From contig NW_020170531.1 of assembly GCF_000524195.1 (NCBI RefSeq), forward strand, positions 125,433 through 185,721: a DNA stretch of 60,289 nt, read 5' to 3'. Within the stretch, counting starts at the first letter, position 1. The number at the start of each line of letters is the position of its first letter. The position numbers were made by a program, and so were the translations under genes. The stretch comes from Echinococcus granulosus (lineage: Eukaryota > Platyhelminthes > Cestoda > Cyclophyllidea > Taeniidae). Below the pieces are notes generated by a model. That model was not told the origin of the DNA and searched no databases. It worked only from the letters and a program-made list of their open reading frames with translations. Below, one piece after another: positions 14,301 to 27,900 of this stretch.

Positions 14301-17300
14301 AGGGTGAAAGTAACAAAAAAAATTAAAGCTAAGCTAAATTTCTTACAGAGACAAAACGTGTTGCAAAAGTGGGAAGGATTTTTATATTGTTAAAGATCAC
14401 TGTTTTGGTGGATATATCATTTTAAGAGATTTTCTGTTGTATGAAAAATCGCACCGTCTCATTTACTTCATTGCAATGAGCTCAATCTGACGCCTTGACA
14501 GTGATGAATGTAAGTTTTGAATTCTGAAAATGAACTTGTACCTATCCAGCAGTTCGTCAGATCAAACGGCACCGCTTGTTTATAGAGAAAATTAGTCAGA
14601 ATGTTAAATTTGCTTAACATACCACAATGAGACAGTTTCAAAAAGCATTGTACTTTAAAGGCAGGAGTGTTGAGAAACGTTGTGACAACTTCGTAGTTTT
14701 ATAAGAAATGGGTGATTTCCTGATATTTAATTAGACATGATCACAAGGATACTAAAACAATGTAATATTCCCACACTTCAATAGAGTGATCCTCCTTGTG
14801 GATTATTACACTTTAATAATGCATAATACGTGAGTCCAATATGACACGAAATGCTGATGTTTTGAAGTCACTACAGAAGTCCTGGTGCCCAATAATGCCC
14901 ATGCTCTTTTCTGCACCAAAATGCCACACAATTGATGGGATGCCAAGGCTGTAAAACTTATTTAACCCTTCCAACGATTCTATATGACAGTAGTTTCCAC
15001 CAGTTCTTTTTGCACGGCGGTGAAGTTCCCACGTAACAGTCACAATCAAGCAATTGAAGAAACATGGTCACAAGTTATAAAGCACTAAAATTAGGGAGCC
15101 TAGAAGGCATCATCGAAGGTAATGACATTAGATGTGATTTAAAAGTGACCCTCTGATGACCTGTGAGCTACCAGACGTTGACATTCTACTGTGATTCAAA
15201 ATTTTATGCCATGTCATTTTGACCATTGGCATTTTAATTCGCGTTCTGACCTTCAGTTTGTTCTGCAATGGTGGTAATACTGTCTTATGACCATGAACAG
15301 TTAAGCAGCATACTTGCGAAGAATATTTGCTTTAATATCGAATCTGATGGTCTTTAGGTCTTCGCGGACTCATGTTGGCAGTGATGTTGGCCGCCCTTAT
15401 GTCCGATCTCACGTCCATCTTCAACTCCTCCAGTACCTTATTCACCGTCGATATCTATGCCTGCTTCCGACGCAAGGCTAGCAACCGAGAGCTTATGATT
15501 GTCGGACGGTAGGCGGTCTTTTCACTGCTATAAAAATTATAGGATTTTCGTACTGGTAATGGTTGCACTGAGCATACTCTGGGTACCAGTGATCCAAACC
15601 ATGCAAGGAGGTCAACTTTACATCTATATTCAATCCGTTGCTGGATTCTTATCGCCACCAATCGCAGCAGTGTACGTTACGGCCCTGCTATCGAAGAGAA
15701 CTAATGAGTTGGTAAGTCCCAGTTTCCATCATGTGCTTGATTATCACTTTGCTGTAATCACAGGAAAGATAGGTTATTCATTCATGCATTTATTTAGGGA
15801 GCGTTCACAGGACTCATCTATGGCTTTCTTATCGGAATCACCCGTATGATCCTGAGTTTCGTATATTCGGATCCGGTCTGCGGTGAGGAGGATACAAGGC
15901 CATGGATAGTGGCAAAAGTGCATTACATGTATTTTGCCATGTTCTCATTCTTCTCCACCGCCATCGTTATGTGCCTTGTCTCGTTGCTCTCTCCACCGCC
16001 CTCCGAGGAGCAGGTCCGCGGACTGACCTTTTGGACGCGTAACGTCAGTTCCGCTACCACTGCTGCTTCCTCCATTTCTGTCACCGACACTGACACCGTT
16101 GTGCAACACGAAATGCGACTGGGTGAGGAGATTAATTCCAACCTCCCAGAGGATGAAAAGCCTGGTGAGGTGAAGGTCAAGGAGATGGGCGATCAATTGA
16201 CTGAGGATGAGGAGCGGATTGCGAAAAATGATCTGCCTTTAAAGAAGCTTATTGTTAACGAATCAGGTGAGCATTAGGGACTCTTTATGCCAACAGACGT
16301 ATGATCGTCGAACAATGAATTTCTTTATCAATCATAAAGTGAGCATACAACTCAGAAATAAGACTATTGAAGCCGCTGTGCGACTATACCACTTATACTT
16401 CTAAGAGCTTTCGATAATTTGGACGTGGTCCCGCTTTCACAATGGCTATGCTAACGATCTCTGCGATTTTTTATTCCACTATTAAGGCTGAGTTAGTAAA
16501 CTAAGCAGATAAATACAAACATCATAAGTCTACGTATCTTCTTTTTATGGTAAAAGTGGAATCGAGTTTCGATAAAATGAATTTCCTTCCTAACTCTCCA
16601 CTCCTATACTTTGCAGAGTTTCTTTGAATGATCCAATATTTTGGGAAGCAATAATTATTAATAATCTTGTTTGCACCAAGTCAATTTATATCACAGGCTT
16701 TAAGCAGGTATCTCACGCAGATGGTTCATTTTTAGTCCTAAATCGCTCCTCGACGTAGTAATAGATATTGGCAACCCACAGCGTTGCTCCACCTTTCCCT
16801 ACGTTACTGCTCAAAATCGTGAAACTGGTTACAGTAGTATGATGATGGTATCAATTTCCGAAATTCACACACAAGAGTCCCAGCGATTCGGAGTCTGTTT
16901 TTAAGTCAGAGTTTAGAGAGTACAAAGTGGCTAGTTTAAATTTTTAAAAAAAGAATCTTGTATTATTTTTCAAACAAGGTGATAAGTAGAGACTAGGTCG
17001 TACGTATCCAAACTGGTGAAAACGCAGAGGTGTTTACAACAGCAAACAAAAAGTGATTCGGTGTGTGAAAGATGTGACGGCCATTTTTAAGCATATCGGA
17101 CGAGGTCCGAAATTCAACTTCTCTTGTTTAAGCAAGGGGGGAAATGTGATTAAGTGAGCTTTGTCTTAGTCCTTGTTCATTAGCCAATCATCGCTAGACC
17201 TACTGTGTTTACAATGTGCGCCGCACAATCCCACCTCCCGTGTAGTTTGTTTTTTTTTGCCTTATCTCTCTCCTTTGTCGTGTTTTAGGCCTCACCTACT

Positions 17301-17459
17301 GCTACTAATCCCTGCGCGGTTTAGTCACCTCCAATGTAGATTGTTTTGCCTTCATTGCTCCAATCTGTCTCAACTCAAATTTTGCGCGTGACTTATACAT
17401 TTCCCAAATTTTAATTGCTCTTGAAAAGGCGAGCATTTCACCTGTATCATCAAAGCTGC

Positions 17460-17491
<32 letters not shown>

Positions 17492-19367
17492 ATGCTTCAT
17501 CCAACATCGACGGTGCTTCACAAGGTGCCTGCAACTACTACAAAGTAAACCAATTAACTTGTGCGGAGGGTGCCTCAACTTTTTTTTCCTATTCGATGGA
17601 TGATCAGCACTAAAGCCTGGACTTCATAAGCCTCTCCAAGAGGGACAAACAAACTTGCTGCAAAATTTCACTTTCATAACACGTTTGGTTTCTTAAGGAA
17701 AACAACCGAAACTAGTTACAGCTAACACCGTTTCTATTTCGTCTTCATTTTGCAACTTTATATTCCATTTCACACACGCTCACACGTTCATCAATGGCTA
17801 CTAAAAGGTGATTTTCATCACTTTGAGGAATATGCGTGAGGAATGGAGGCTGCGAATGAGTTAGTATTCCCTTCCCCCCGCTCTCTCTTCCCATGTATCT
17901 ATTCTGACGAAAAGCCAACTCTGTCCAGTGAACAGAATCCCCAAATCAAATGACGTTTATGATAATGTTGGTGTGAAATAATAGAAAGGCATCCAAGCAT
18001 CGCGTGGACTTCGCAGCGAGTCATTCCAGCCGACCGTACCCTAAAAGGGTGCAACTGTTTTGGTTTTTGGCCTTCAAAATATTTGGTGAATTTTGGAAAT
18101 CCTAAAAACATGAGTTAAATTAGTACAATCTCTTGTTTTCCTCATTAAATTTTCACATAATTCAAATGCTCTTTAGTTAATCTATTATGCGAATTTGAAT
18201 GGAAAATTAGATCCGAATACTTTAACTATTTGTTAATGTAAAAAAATGAAATATAGATCAACGATTGATTAATTAACATTTAACTCAAATCTTCATATAC
18301 TCTCACTTTACATAAGAGACTGGCGTCTTTTTCCCTCTTATTCATTCATTAATGTGATTTCTAACTAAAGTGGAGATGGAGAGGGCATTTTTTGGGGAAG
18401 AAAGCCCTTTAATTAACATTCTCGTAAAAGGTGTTTAACTTGAAAAAAGCAGAACCTATGGAAAACAAATGGGCAAATCCCATTCGTTTCTTCATGGAAA
18501 CATTTACTCGTCTCACTTAGGGTAAATACAACAACTGTTTAATTTAAGCCTCTCGTGTAAATAAAAACAGTATCTTCGCTTCTCTCCTAGTTTCAGAAGC
18601 ACATACTTTTTTGTATTTGTATGTGGTATCATAAACACACTTGATTATGCTTAATACACTTTCTGTCCTACGGTTAAGCAACTATGCGAAGAAACATACG
18701 TATTTCGTGTTTTTTTTTAATAGTCCTTGCTCACAAGCCTTGATAACTGGCACTTGAATAGGGAAGCTTACTTTTGCCACTGCACAAACCAGTTTTTCTC
18801 ACATTATTTTTACCATTGGTAAGAGAGGAGAAAGTAGGAGACCATGGGGAAGTGTTTTTTTTGGGCAGCACCACACACAGGTAGCAGCGGTCACATTTTG
18901 GAGTTTACTTCTTCCTAGAAAACAAATCCGATGGACTCGGTGATATGGACGAAAGGGACGAGGAGGTTATGACCAAAGTAGGCAGTAATTCTTGCAATCA
19001 ATGCCTCCACATCTCCGGCCACTTTTGCAAATGGTTCTGGGGCTTTGCCGACGATCCCCGCCCGGAGGATGTTCAGTGGTGCTGTAGTTGTATCCGCAAA
19101 CGAGCTCCATCAACTCAACCCGGAGTTGGGGACTCCGAGCCCCTTCAATTTGTCCCCGTGAGCCTGAAACAGAAACGCAGCACCAAAATCGGTCTCTTCG
19201 TGGGTCTGGTGATGATTGTCACCATAACTGTCTTTCTCTTCTGCTTCTTCTCCCTCTACTTTGGTCCGATTACACGCGGACCACTGAGAATTACCGGTAA
19301 TACGTCCTCGCCGGAAACGCTTAATGCAATTGAAGAGCTGAGGCGCTATGGAATGATTGCAAAATAA
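5303..19367 (+). CDS. Sodium/sugar cotransporter, SLC5 (SGLT) family
   Basis: Secondary active transporter of the plasma membrane, expected to couple Na+ to glucose-like sugars. Exons, all in phase: 5303-5383, 5430-5501, 5536-5640, 5715-5879, 5952-6057, 6128-6208, 6586-6905, 9286-9421, 12764-12871, 15358-15508, 15543-15711, 15798-16266, 18919-19367; about 803 residues. The SLC5 core is present throughout: DIAVLVIYF (TM1), [59 protein letters not shown], and LWVPVIQ. Residues lining the SGLT1 sugar site are kept: Asn60, His65, Glu84, Tyr305, Trp306, Lys336 and Gln460 correspond to human N78, H83, E102, Y290, W291, K321 and Q457. The last exon supplies the final helix ([17 protein letters not shown]). 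Compared with human SGLT1 (664 residues), an external loop in exon 7 is longer, with possible N-glycosylation sites NAT and NTS, and so is the last cytoplasmic loop. The ATG at 5303 gives a short N-terminus; an upstream coding exon is possible. Confidence 0.93.
10556..10590 (+). repeat. G-rich run with a 13-G tract
   Basis: Within SLC5 intron 8. The stretch has GGG, then 13 consecutive G (10560-10572), then GGG and GGGG tracts a few bases apart, a pattern able to form a G-quadruplex on the plus strand. The homopolymer length is likely to be poorly determined. Confidence 0.5.
11317..11416. other. Assembly gap (100 N)
   Basis: Exactly 100 N, the usual length for a gap of unknown size. It lies in SLC5 intron 8 (9422-12763), so no recognised exon is interrupted. 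Confidence 0.99.
17461..17490. repeat. (TG)n microsatellite
   Basis: Thirteen TG units followed by an interrupted CGTG unit, in the last SLC5 intron (16267-18918). The rest of that intron shows nothing coding. Confidence 0.9.
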
Positions 19368-21640
19368 TTTCCACTTAAATAGTTCTTTCTCACTCCCTGC
19401 TCATGCGTTGTTATTACCACTGATTTGGTCTCCTCCCCCTCCCCCCCCCTCCATTTTATCATGTTTTTACCTTTGAATACATTACAAATAAGCATGTTGC
19501 ATTGTGGGACCATGTTGTATTCATTTATGAACTATTATATTAAAAATACCATCTTAATGCGTGCAAAGATACGACTGTTTTGCGCGGTGCAGTTAATCTT
19601 ATTGTGGTATTTTGCGATGCAACATTAACGTCTTGAAAGGCGGCAGTGTTTGCTTTGTCCCGTCAGATTCCTGATTAGCTGTAAGGCTTGGGTTCCTTTC
19701 ATCGGATGGCGGCGAACAATCACAGGAGGCGATCTTGGCGATTGAGACAGGTAAGTTATGTACAAATGCTTGAGTTTCGTGCTGCTCACTTTGCTCATTC
19801 GAGTTAATGCAGCGCAGAAGCCTTTTTACGGGAAGTTAGTCGTGAATGGGAAGGGCAAATATCTGATCTCCTTTTTTCGGCAATTGGGATACGAATTTGC
19901 GTGCTGGAGGATGAGGAATTACATACGTTTACAATCTGAGCGAATTATTTAAACAAAAGTCCCAATTAGTCTAAGATAATTGATGAAAAACAGAGTGGAG
20001 CTCGACTTGATTTGGGCACTTAAGTGTAAGTAGTTTTGTTGAATTAATTTGGCCTTTGTCAGTGCGGGGCTCTCGGTGACACTAGTATTTATTTCTATTA
20101 ACCCCATTGGCGTGACATAGGTGCACGTCAGTTCTTGTAAGCAGAGACGGGTTCAGAGATGGCGAAGGTCTAGGTTTTTAGTTTCGAAATAATATGGTTT
20201 AGGGTTGTCTTCAGGATCGATTTTGTCCATAGATTTGGAATAAGCCCTTTCGTCTAGCGAAAATATCCACATAGGGGTGTAAATGACAAGTAACTGGCTG
20301 AAAACTTTGCAAATGGCGTGCCAATTTAGGGCAGTTTTTGCATGGAATGGGAATGAAGAAGCCACACAGGCAGATGATGGTGTCATTTGTACCCAAGTGT
20401 GTTAAGGATATACGGTTTGAAGAGCCAAAGCTTAATCTTATTTTTACTACAAGCACGTCTGAGTCTTGGTAGAGAAGAATGGTAAATTATCACTTCCATT
20501 GGTAGGCCTGCATAGATTTCGCAATTAAGTAAGCGTTGAAGGTGAGGTTATTATGGATCATTGCAAAAATATTCAGGATTCGGTCAATTCTGCAGTAAAA
20601 GTAGGCAGCAGAGAACGTAAAAATCGTATGATTAAAAGATTAGTAGCATTGGTGACTGTTGCGAAGATAGAGATGTAAATGTAGAGCGAGACTCAGCGGT
20701 CGCCTCTACCCTGTTCCTAATGTTCCTGTAGCGTCCCGAGACTCCCTGAAGACGAAAGAAGACACAATACTCGGGCAGAATATATATATTCAGCACGGAG
20801 AAGGTGTCTGGGCTATTGGCATGGCCCAAAAGGCCAGCCCACTTAGCAAGGTACAAGGGGGCTAATTCAAGGTACAAAAGTGGCGCCTCACCAGAACCGA
20901 GGTATAAACCACTGTCGTATTACATTCCTAGAACAGCCCGGTTGATTTGGTTTTGACATCTTTATTAAGGGGGAAAGATCGGGAGGAATGGTACAATGTT
21001 TAGGGAGGGGAAGAACAGCAATCACAACTAGGCACGGAAGACGACTCTCTCTCACCTGATCCGATTTTCCAGATTGCCTCCTCTCTGAAAGGTACATTAA
21101 AACAGTACAAGTATTACATAAGTACACTTACATCGGTGAAACATGAATTTTACAGTGCAACTTAGGAATTTCACTACGAGCATACCTTCAATGTTAAGAC
21201 GTTATTTTACTGTAATCTTCTTGGTTCTAGAAGTGTTTGTTTGTTTTTTGGTAATTTGTTGCTAAACGTATGAACAGTAATCAGTTGACTACATAAAGTT
21301 AAAACGGAATAGATCAGTTGTTGATTAACCATGGATCAGTTAGTATCTTTTTACCTGTGCGCAGTAAGAAGTGCTCATAATTTGGTTTGTTGTTCTCAGC
21401 ACAAGATTTTTAAATTCTTCAAACATTTATCTAATTACTAAGCATATGGAATGATAAGTTCGCTGTCTGATTAATTGTTTTAAGATGCAACACACATTTC
21501 TGATAAAGGGACATTTAAAGGCACCTCTAAGCTGTTTGTTTAAACACCAAAATAAATTTAACATCATCGTTTATTTTTACTTCAGGTCAGAGCGGGGTAT
21601 TCCATGTGGTGTTTGCTTCACGCGTGCTAAGTGTGTCGGG
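19368..21640. other. Intergenic between SLC5 and AP-3 sigma
   Basis: About 2.3 kb. It should hold the SLC5 3' UTR and the AP-3 sigma promoter and 5' UTR. A 64-codon frame at 19758-19952 begins with a hydrophobic, signal-peptide-like stretch (CLSFVLLTLLI), but it has no family resemblance and is best treated as chance. The frame of the first AP-3 sigma exon is open upstream of its ATG, but that sequence does not match the family. Confidence 0.4.
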
Positions 21641-22934
21641 ATGATTCGTGCGGTTTTGATCTTTAACAACAGTGGTAAACCCCGCTTGATGAAATTTTAC
21701 GATAATATGGTAAGTCCATTACTGTCCGTATATTGTTCCTGTCGTTGGCTTGTTAACTTGTAACGAATTCTGTCTTGCTTCCATTTCCGTGTTTCATGAG
21801 TATGCGGAAAGTAAATCTTATTCTACCTCCTTTTGTTGCTTTATCTTTTAAAGCCTAAATCACCACTTTGCATCGTTCACCTGCCTTCGTGGTCCTCTTA
21901 AAGTTATTTGCACATCTATGAAGAAATTCATTTGATGCTTGATTGAACATCCCTCTTCCCTCGGAAATAAGTCGATTCCTTGTCCATGAATGTTTCTTAA
22001 TTAGCCTATACACTTATTCCTATTTCAGCAATGTGTTTGTCATTTACTGTCCAAAGCATTTTATCAACGTATTTGTTATTTAATATCCAAACGTGGGCTT
22101 TAAGCACCTTAATCACTTGGTTTTCTCCATTTAATATGACTCCTAGTCTGAAGAACTACAGCAAAAACTCCTTAATGAAATCTTCTTCTTGGTATCCAGA
22201 CGTGATGACAATGTGTGTAATTTCCTTGAAGGTGGAAGGTAAATCAAACACCGTACTTTACAAGTCCTTTAGCAATGTCTTCTCTGAACATGATTGCCGT
22301 ATTATTTATCGACACTATGCAACGCTCTACTTCGTTTTTTGCGTCGACGCGACAGAAAGTGAATTAGGCATTCTTGATCTAATCCAAGTTTTTGTTGAAG
22401 CGTTGGACAAGTCCTTCGAAAGTGTTTGCGAACTTGATCTAATTTTCCACTCCGATAAAGTAATTGATATGCGGTTACTTAAAAAAAACTCGACTTGAAA
22501 TTTCTAAACGCCTAAGTGCTGCTTTGGTTTTGATCCTTTCAGGTTCATTTCCTCCTCAATGAGCTAATTATTGGCGGTATGGTCTTAGAAACACATATCA
22601 GTGAAATTATTTATCATAATGAAGAACAAAATAAACTGGAAAAACAGGAGGTAATCAGAAACCCAAAAGTGTGCTAGCTCATTTCCCTTTACGTGATTGG
22701 TTACGTAGACCATCTATATAACTATCACACAATAAATACTTATTTGATCTAAACTGAATATCAAAATAATGTTTTCTACTGCAAATGATTTTCTTATCTG
22801 TTTAGCAATCCACTCTCCCACTTGCTCCATCACGTGCCGTGTCTGCCGTGAAGGATCTGAAGATAGCCCAGAAGCTGAAGGACATCAAGCTCCCTGAAAT
22901 CCCTTACCTGAATTCACGCTTCCACCTCGACTAA
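21641..22934 (+). CDS. AP3S: AP-3 complex subunit sigma
   Basis: Small chain of the AP-3 adaptor, which sorts cargo from endosomes to lysosomes and lysosome-related organelles. Five exons: 21641-21709, 22147-22238, 22273-22459, 22543-22650, 22806-22934; all phases agree and the product is 194 residues, against 193 in human AP3S1. The N-terminus MIRAVLIFNNSGKPRL is the longin-fold start of the family. IYRHYATLYFVFCVD, SELGILDLIQVFVE and GGMVLET follow in the expected order. The C-terminal extension AVSAVKDLKIA...LPEIPYL parallels the AP-3-specific tail (AVSAVKNMNLPEIP in human) and separates it from AP-1 and AP-2 sigma chains. The ATG at 21641 matches the family start exactly. The intron 22239-22272 is only 34 bp. 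The invertebrate product cannot be assigned to vertebrate AP3S1 or AP3S2. Confidence 0.95.
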
Positions 22935-24907
22935 AGGGTGGAGGAGGCATAGGAATGTGGTGGCTGCAATGGCTCAGCAACTTGTGATTCCACTTTGACC
23001 CTTTCACTTTTTTGATTTGTGTGTGTAAATATTCCTTTGAGGTTATTTTTGGTATAGGGCTTCCACTCTCTTTTCTCACTAATGTTTTTTTTTCTCCAGA
23101 TACACATAAGCATGCTTCCTTTTCGGGTCGGGTTGAGCAGAGCGATGCATTTTATGCGAGGTCCCAGTACTTCACTGACTGGCTAAGATGAAGTTCAAAA
23201 CATTGCAGATGACTAGCGTGTGTTTGGCTGGTAGATTGTTTATCATCTTTGACGCATTCCCTGCCTAGTTCATGGTTGATTTTTCTAGTTGTGTCACCCT
23301 CATAAGAGTATTGTAGCAGAGTCGAAACCTGTCTGAGTGTCAATGAAAGGTCTGACTAATGAATCGACGTGTAGACTGTTGCCCAATTCCAGAAATGCGT
23401 ATCCATATTCGAAAACTGGTTTCGGAAGTGATTGGGTAGTACTGCATGGAAGCATTTTTAACTTTGCGTGAATTAGTTCCAACAACTAAAGCCTGGTGAA
23501 GTCTCTACCTCAGCAACGGTGGAAAATATGGGATGGATTGATGGGGAAAGGGAGCAAGAAGAGTGGTTAGACTGCGGTGCAACTTAAACTGGTCAAAATT
23601 ATGGCAAAAATCGCTCTGGACACGATGGAACCTACCCATGCAGAAATTGAACAAATTCCGTGTTGAGGACCATACAGTCACAGCTCTCTGTGCACTAGCA
23701 AAACATTTAAAAAAGAAACATACATACCTATTCCTGTTCTCACAAGCAATGTCTCATACCGCAAAGCCTCTGGTGACACTTCACCGGGTGTCAAATAATC
23801 GCCTTTTGGCATCAGCCAGACAATCAATCACATGAACACGTGAAATAGAATACAAAGTTGGGAAATGGAAGTGGTGGTGGTTGTGGATAGGTTTGTTTTT
23901 TTTTTTTTGCTTATTTCCAGAAGCAAAACGTTACATATGCAAATGTGCATCAGCATGGATTCATCTAGTGTTTCTAAACTACTCGCCACCTTAATTAAGC
24001 ATCCTGTATCACCAGATTTCTCTCCGTCTTTGCGACTTCCAATTACGCTCGCTGATAAGACATGGTGGTTAGCATTTGCGAAGTTATTGTAAAATACGGC
24101 GATTGGTGCTTAGAACTTCAGTGAGAAATAAGCAGAAGGACGAGTATTTTGAAACACTGTGGTGAATCTGTATTTGGTGGCAGAGTGGAGTAGGGAAGGA
24201 CCCGTAAGATGAAACAAACCACCTAAACCTAGGTGAGTTCCACCGACTCACTGAAACAGAACGCAACAATTTTGAGGACCTTTTATGACGATTGAATGAG
24301 GGGCCGCCTGGAGACGCGGTATAAATTCCGAATCAAATTTGCCTGTCACTCTCTTTGTAGGAAATTGTAGAAAGCATTCAGTAATGCGTTAGTAAGATTT
24401 ACACGCAAGATAAGTATTAAAGGCATGTGAACAAACTGAAAAGCTTATCAATCCCGTTACTCATTATTTACCGCCTTGACTTATTCTATTCGATAGTAAA
24501 TAAATCAAGTTTATGCCAGATAAAAAACTGCAGCACATATTTTAATGGTGGATTTTATCCATAGCAATTATCACATCTTAACAGAAGGATGATCTTAATT
24601 GTAAAGACAACAACCTGCCCTCCTCCACTTAACGACTTGATGCCATGACCTCAAGGTCCTACCTGCGGCCTACTGGCCCTTCACGGGCACACTCAAGTCC
24701 TCCACTGTGTCCATTTACTTACATCAGTAGTATATTTAATGAAAGTATAGCCACAATGAAAGATTTATTTTAATTACCAGACAACAAACACAATCATTTT
24801 GCATCGAGAGAAGATGACGGTAAAAGCATGACACTGTTACTACTCCAACCAATAATGGTGATAATAATGATGATGAAGAAGTAAGGTGAGGGGAAGTTCA
24901 AGAAGTT
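22935..24907. other. Convergent intergenic region
   Basis: Lies between the 3' ends of AP-3 sigma (+) and the aromatic amino acid decarboxylase (-). Only short open frames occur (for example 23563-23835, +), none with splice context or a recognisable sequence. It should contain both 3' UTRs. Confidence 0.45.
24764..24769 (-). terminator. Candidate polyadenylation signal for the decarboxylase gene
   Basis: AATAAA on the minus strand, about 140 bases downstream of the decarboxylase stop codon. Position and strand fit, but an AT-rich region will contain such hexamers by chance. Confidence 0.4.
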
Positions 24908-27900
24908 CTACTTGGATACATTCTCGTACCTTATTTGGCCATTTGCCGGTTTGTTTTGATAACTACCCATTAATTTGTCAGCAATTTCACAGATGACATT
25001 ATAGGCAAAGCTGCAGGTTTCCTCATCCGTGAAGAGGTACACAATGGCTATCCGAATGAAAAATATCTCCTTCATGTCTGGGCCCGTGATTTTGGATGTT
25101 ACCAGATGAATGCGGCCATCCTCCTCAATCATCTTGTATAGTTCTTTTGTCATCTCATTGTTATTCTAAGACTTCGTAACAAATGAAAATGCAACATACC
25201 TTAATACGGAAGCAGACGAGACCGAGTACAACACCACAAATAATTTCAAATCGGGGATCCGTTCTGATAAGTGACTCCAAATACTTAGCCATTCGAATGT
25301 GCTGCAAAAAAAGATGAGAAATAAATGAATATATGTGGTTATTTACCTGACGGATGTAACCTTGCAATCCGCCTACACCGAATTTTCGAATCACGAACCA
25401 GAGTTTGATTGATCGAAATTTGCGTCCAAATGATAATTGCCAATTCTGGAAGGCAGAAAAGGAAAAATAAATAATAAAATAAGGAGGGCAGGTTGGCTTA
25501 CGTCTAATCTTTGCATAGTTTACATCTTGTTATGTTTAATTTCTTTGAATTACCGAATTTGCGATTAAGTCCTCTTCCTCAGTATGAGTTTATTTCCAAA
25601 AAACACAAATAAAAATACAATGAAGTTTAATTGGCAGATATTCACAGGAATTGTATGAATAAGTGGAACCTCTCAAAAAAGACCGCTGGAAGTCCAATTT
25701 CGCCTTTCGTCTTCCTCATTATCGGTAATAACTCGGAATTTGGATGCACTACTCGTTCCAAACAAAATTAGGGCATTCCATTTGTAAATTTATAATAATT
25801 AGTTATGAAGTTACTCAAACAGAAAGACAAAGTGCTCGCCTACCCGATAGTCGGGCATCTTGCCTACTTCATCGTATTTCAGGTATTGAGCATCGGTACT
25901 GAATGTACTTGCCACACTCTTGACGTCCCTATACCTAAGGTCATGAAAACAATCAAATTAAGTGCGCCTAGAGAGTTCAATTATTTTACCTTTTACAAAT
26001 TCAGGTAGATGTTTGTTTATATAATCACAATTTGGCTGACTTTTCAGTAGTTTTTGCCAAGTTAATCGCTCTCCATAACGAGAGAGAATCCTCCATAGCA
26101 CGATGTACCTCTCTCTAAGTACTTTATCAGCAAAATTAAACTGTCTGTTGAAGCCATTTACAAATATTATCCTCCCCAGGTGTATACTTCACATTTTCTG
26201 GGTGCTAAATGACAGGCACGACGAGACTGCAGCTCCTATATCCATAAAACCGAGGCTGGCTCGGTTCGTCAGGTGGATAGACCCCAATCTCATCCATTAG
26301 GATTTCTTCAATGTTAACCACAACATTGTGAAGAGACTATCTTACCACACGACGGAACAATCAAAGTTGGTTAGGAGCCACTTGTGAGGATTGAATGCGA
26401 AGGAAGATGTATACTAGAAAAGCAAGAAATGTATACACTGATACCTGAAATTATCAATAAGACTTCGTGATCGCATAGCGAAATTAAAAGTCGCATTTTG
26501 GTTAACTCTCCTACCTCAACTCCTCGAAGATAACGTCGAAGTTCCGGACAAATGAAAGCAGATCCCGCGTACGCGGCGTCTACGTGAAGCCACAGGCCAT
26601 ATTTCTTGCAGATTGGGCCAATCTCTTCCAACCGATCAAAACTGCAACAGCTTGTTGTTCCCAATGTGGCAGCACACTAAAAGAAGACAGATGGTAAATA
26701 AAAGTAGGTGTTCACTCAAAATTACTGTAAAAAGATAGGCTTTTGTTGCGGGGACTGAAGCGTAAAATTAATAGCGTGATGTCCTTTAAATGATCCATTT
26801 CAACTTCCAGTTGGATTACAGACAATTTGAAACCCTATAAAAGGAGGAAAAGTGAATTTCACATCGGTAAATAGCACAAGAAGTTGTATTCCTGCAAAAT
26901 ATGGCCTATTTAATCTCAAACGAATAGAAACACAAGAGACTTAAGATGAAACGTATGGGTACGGGCGGAAACCACTCAAGAACAAGAAGTACTACCTAGT
27001 TACGTTAATATTCTCATAGCTTTCAAAACAATTTAGAATATAAAATGGACAGAATAGATATCATAGGCTAAATAGCTAAACAAAAGACTTGGGGGGCTAG
27101 TTCCATGTAGATGAGGTTCCCTTCAATCATTAGATTACAAAAAGCAGTCAAAAAGTGTGCTTCAAAAAAGCGAAAGGTCAGGTGTTATTTGTAATTACAA
27201 AATTACCCATTTTTGCACTTCAGAAGGACTGAGGGCTCCCAACTGATACTACAGAGTGGACTAGAGAATTCCAAACCCTCATGGATACAGGGCCATTAGC
27301 TTGTTTTAGCGAAGGCGTAATGTAATACTTGTTGTTTCAATGTTCCTTTCAGAGAGGAAGCAGGGCTACGAATCGAATCTCGTGGCGGTAGGGTCGACGT
27401 CTTGAAAGCCGGAGAGTGGTTACATGTCCACACCTCTCTAAACTCTGTACTATTTTTCCCATTTACTTGCCCTAATAAACATGTCAAAATCAAACCAACC
27501 TGGGTGTTCCAAGAGTATGAGGAACAGGGAAGAGGAGACCTACAAGCCTCGTTCTACAGTAATTCTTTTTAACCTGGCGCAACATCAAGATCAGCATTTG
27601 CAAAGTAGCTTCTTTTCCCAAAATGCGTAATCGCGTGAAGATTTTAATGGAGCACTCTAATCCCCCTTTAATGAGGCACGCTGTGACAAGGGGGCACATC
27701 GAGCTTAACTGAGAAAGCGATAGTATCTTCATTGCAAAATAATAATCAATCTTATTTGCCTAATAGTTTCTGTCTGAGAGACCTACACACACACGCACAC
27801 TAGATGGTGTTAGGAGGAACTCGTCAATGCCACTTTCCTTAATGTCCGATTTCCGGGCTCGTGTTAAAGTAGATGAAAGACATACGTAGAAAGGGACTTT

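Noticed and set aside
15923..16196. Two minus-strand frames of 83-85 codons
   Set aside because: Antisense to SLC5 exon 12, whose plus-strand frame is clearly coding.
19758..19952. 64-codon frame starting with a signal-peptide-like segment
   Set aside because: Too short and unsupported by splice context or family resemblance; chance frames of this size are common here.
25805..26008. Plus-strand frame within the decarboxylase gene
   Set aside because: Antisense to the decarboxylase exon 25934-25844, which joins in phase on both sides.
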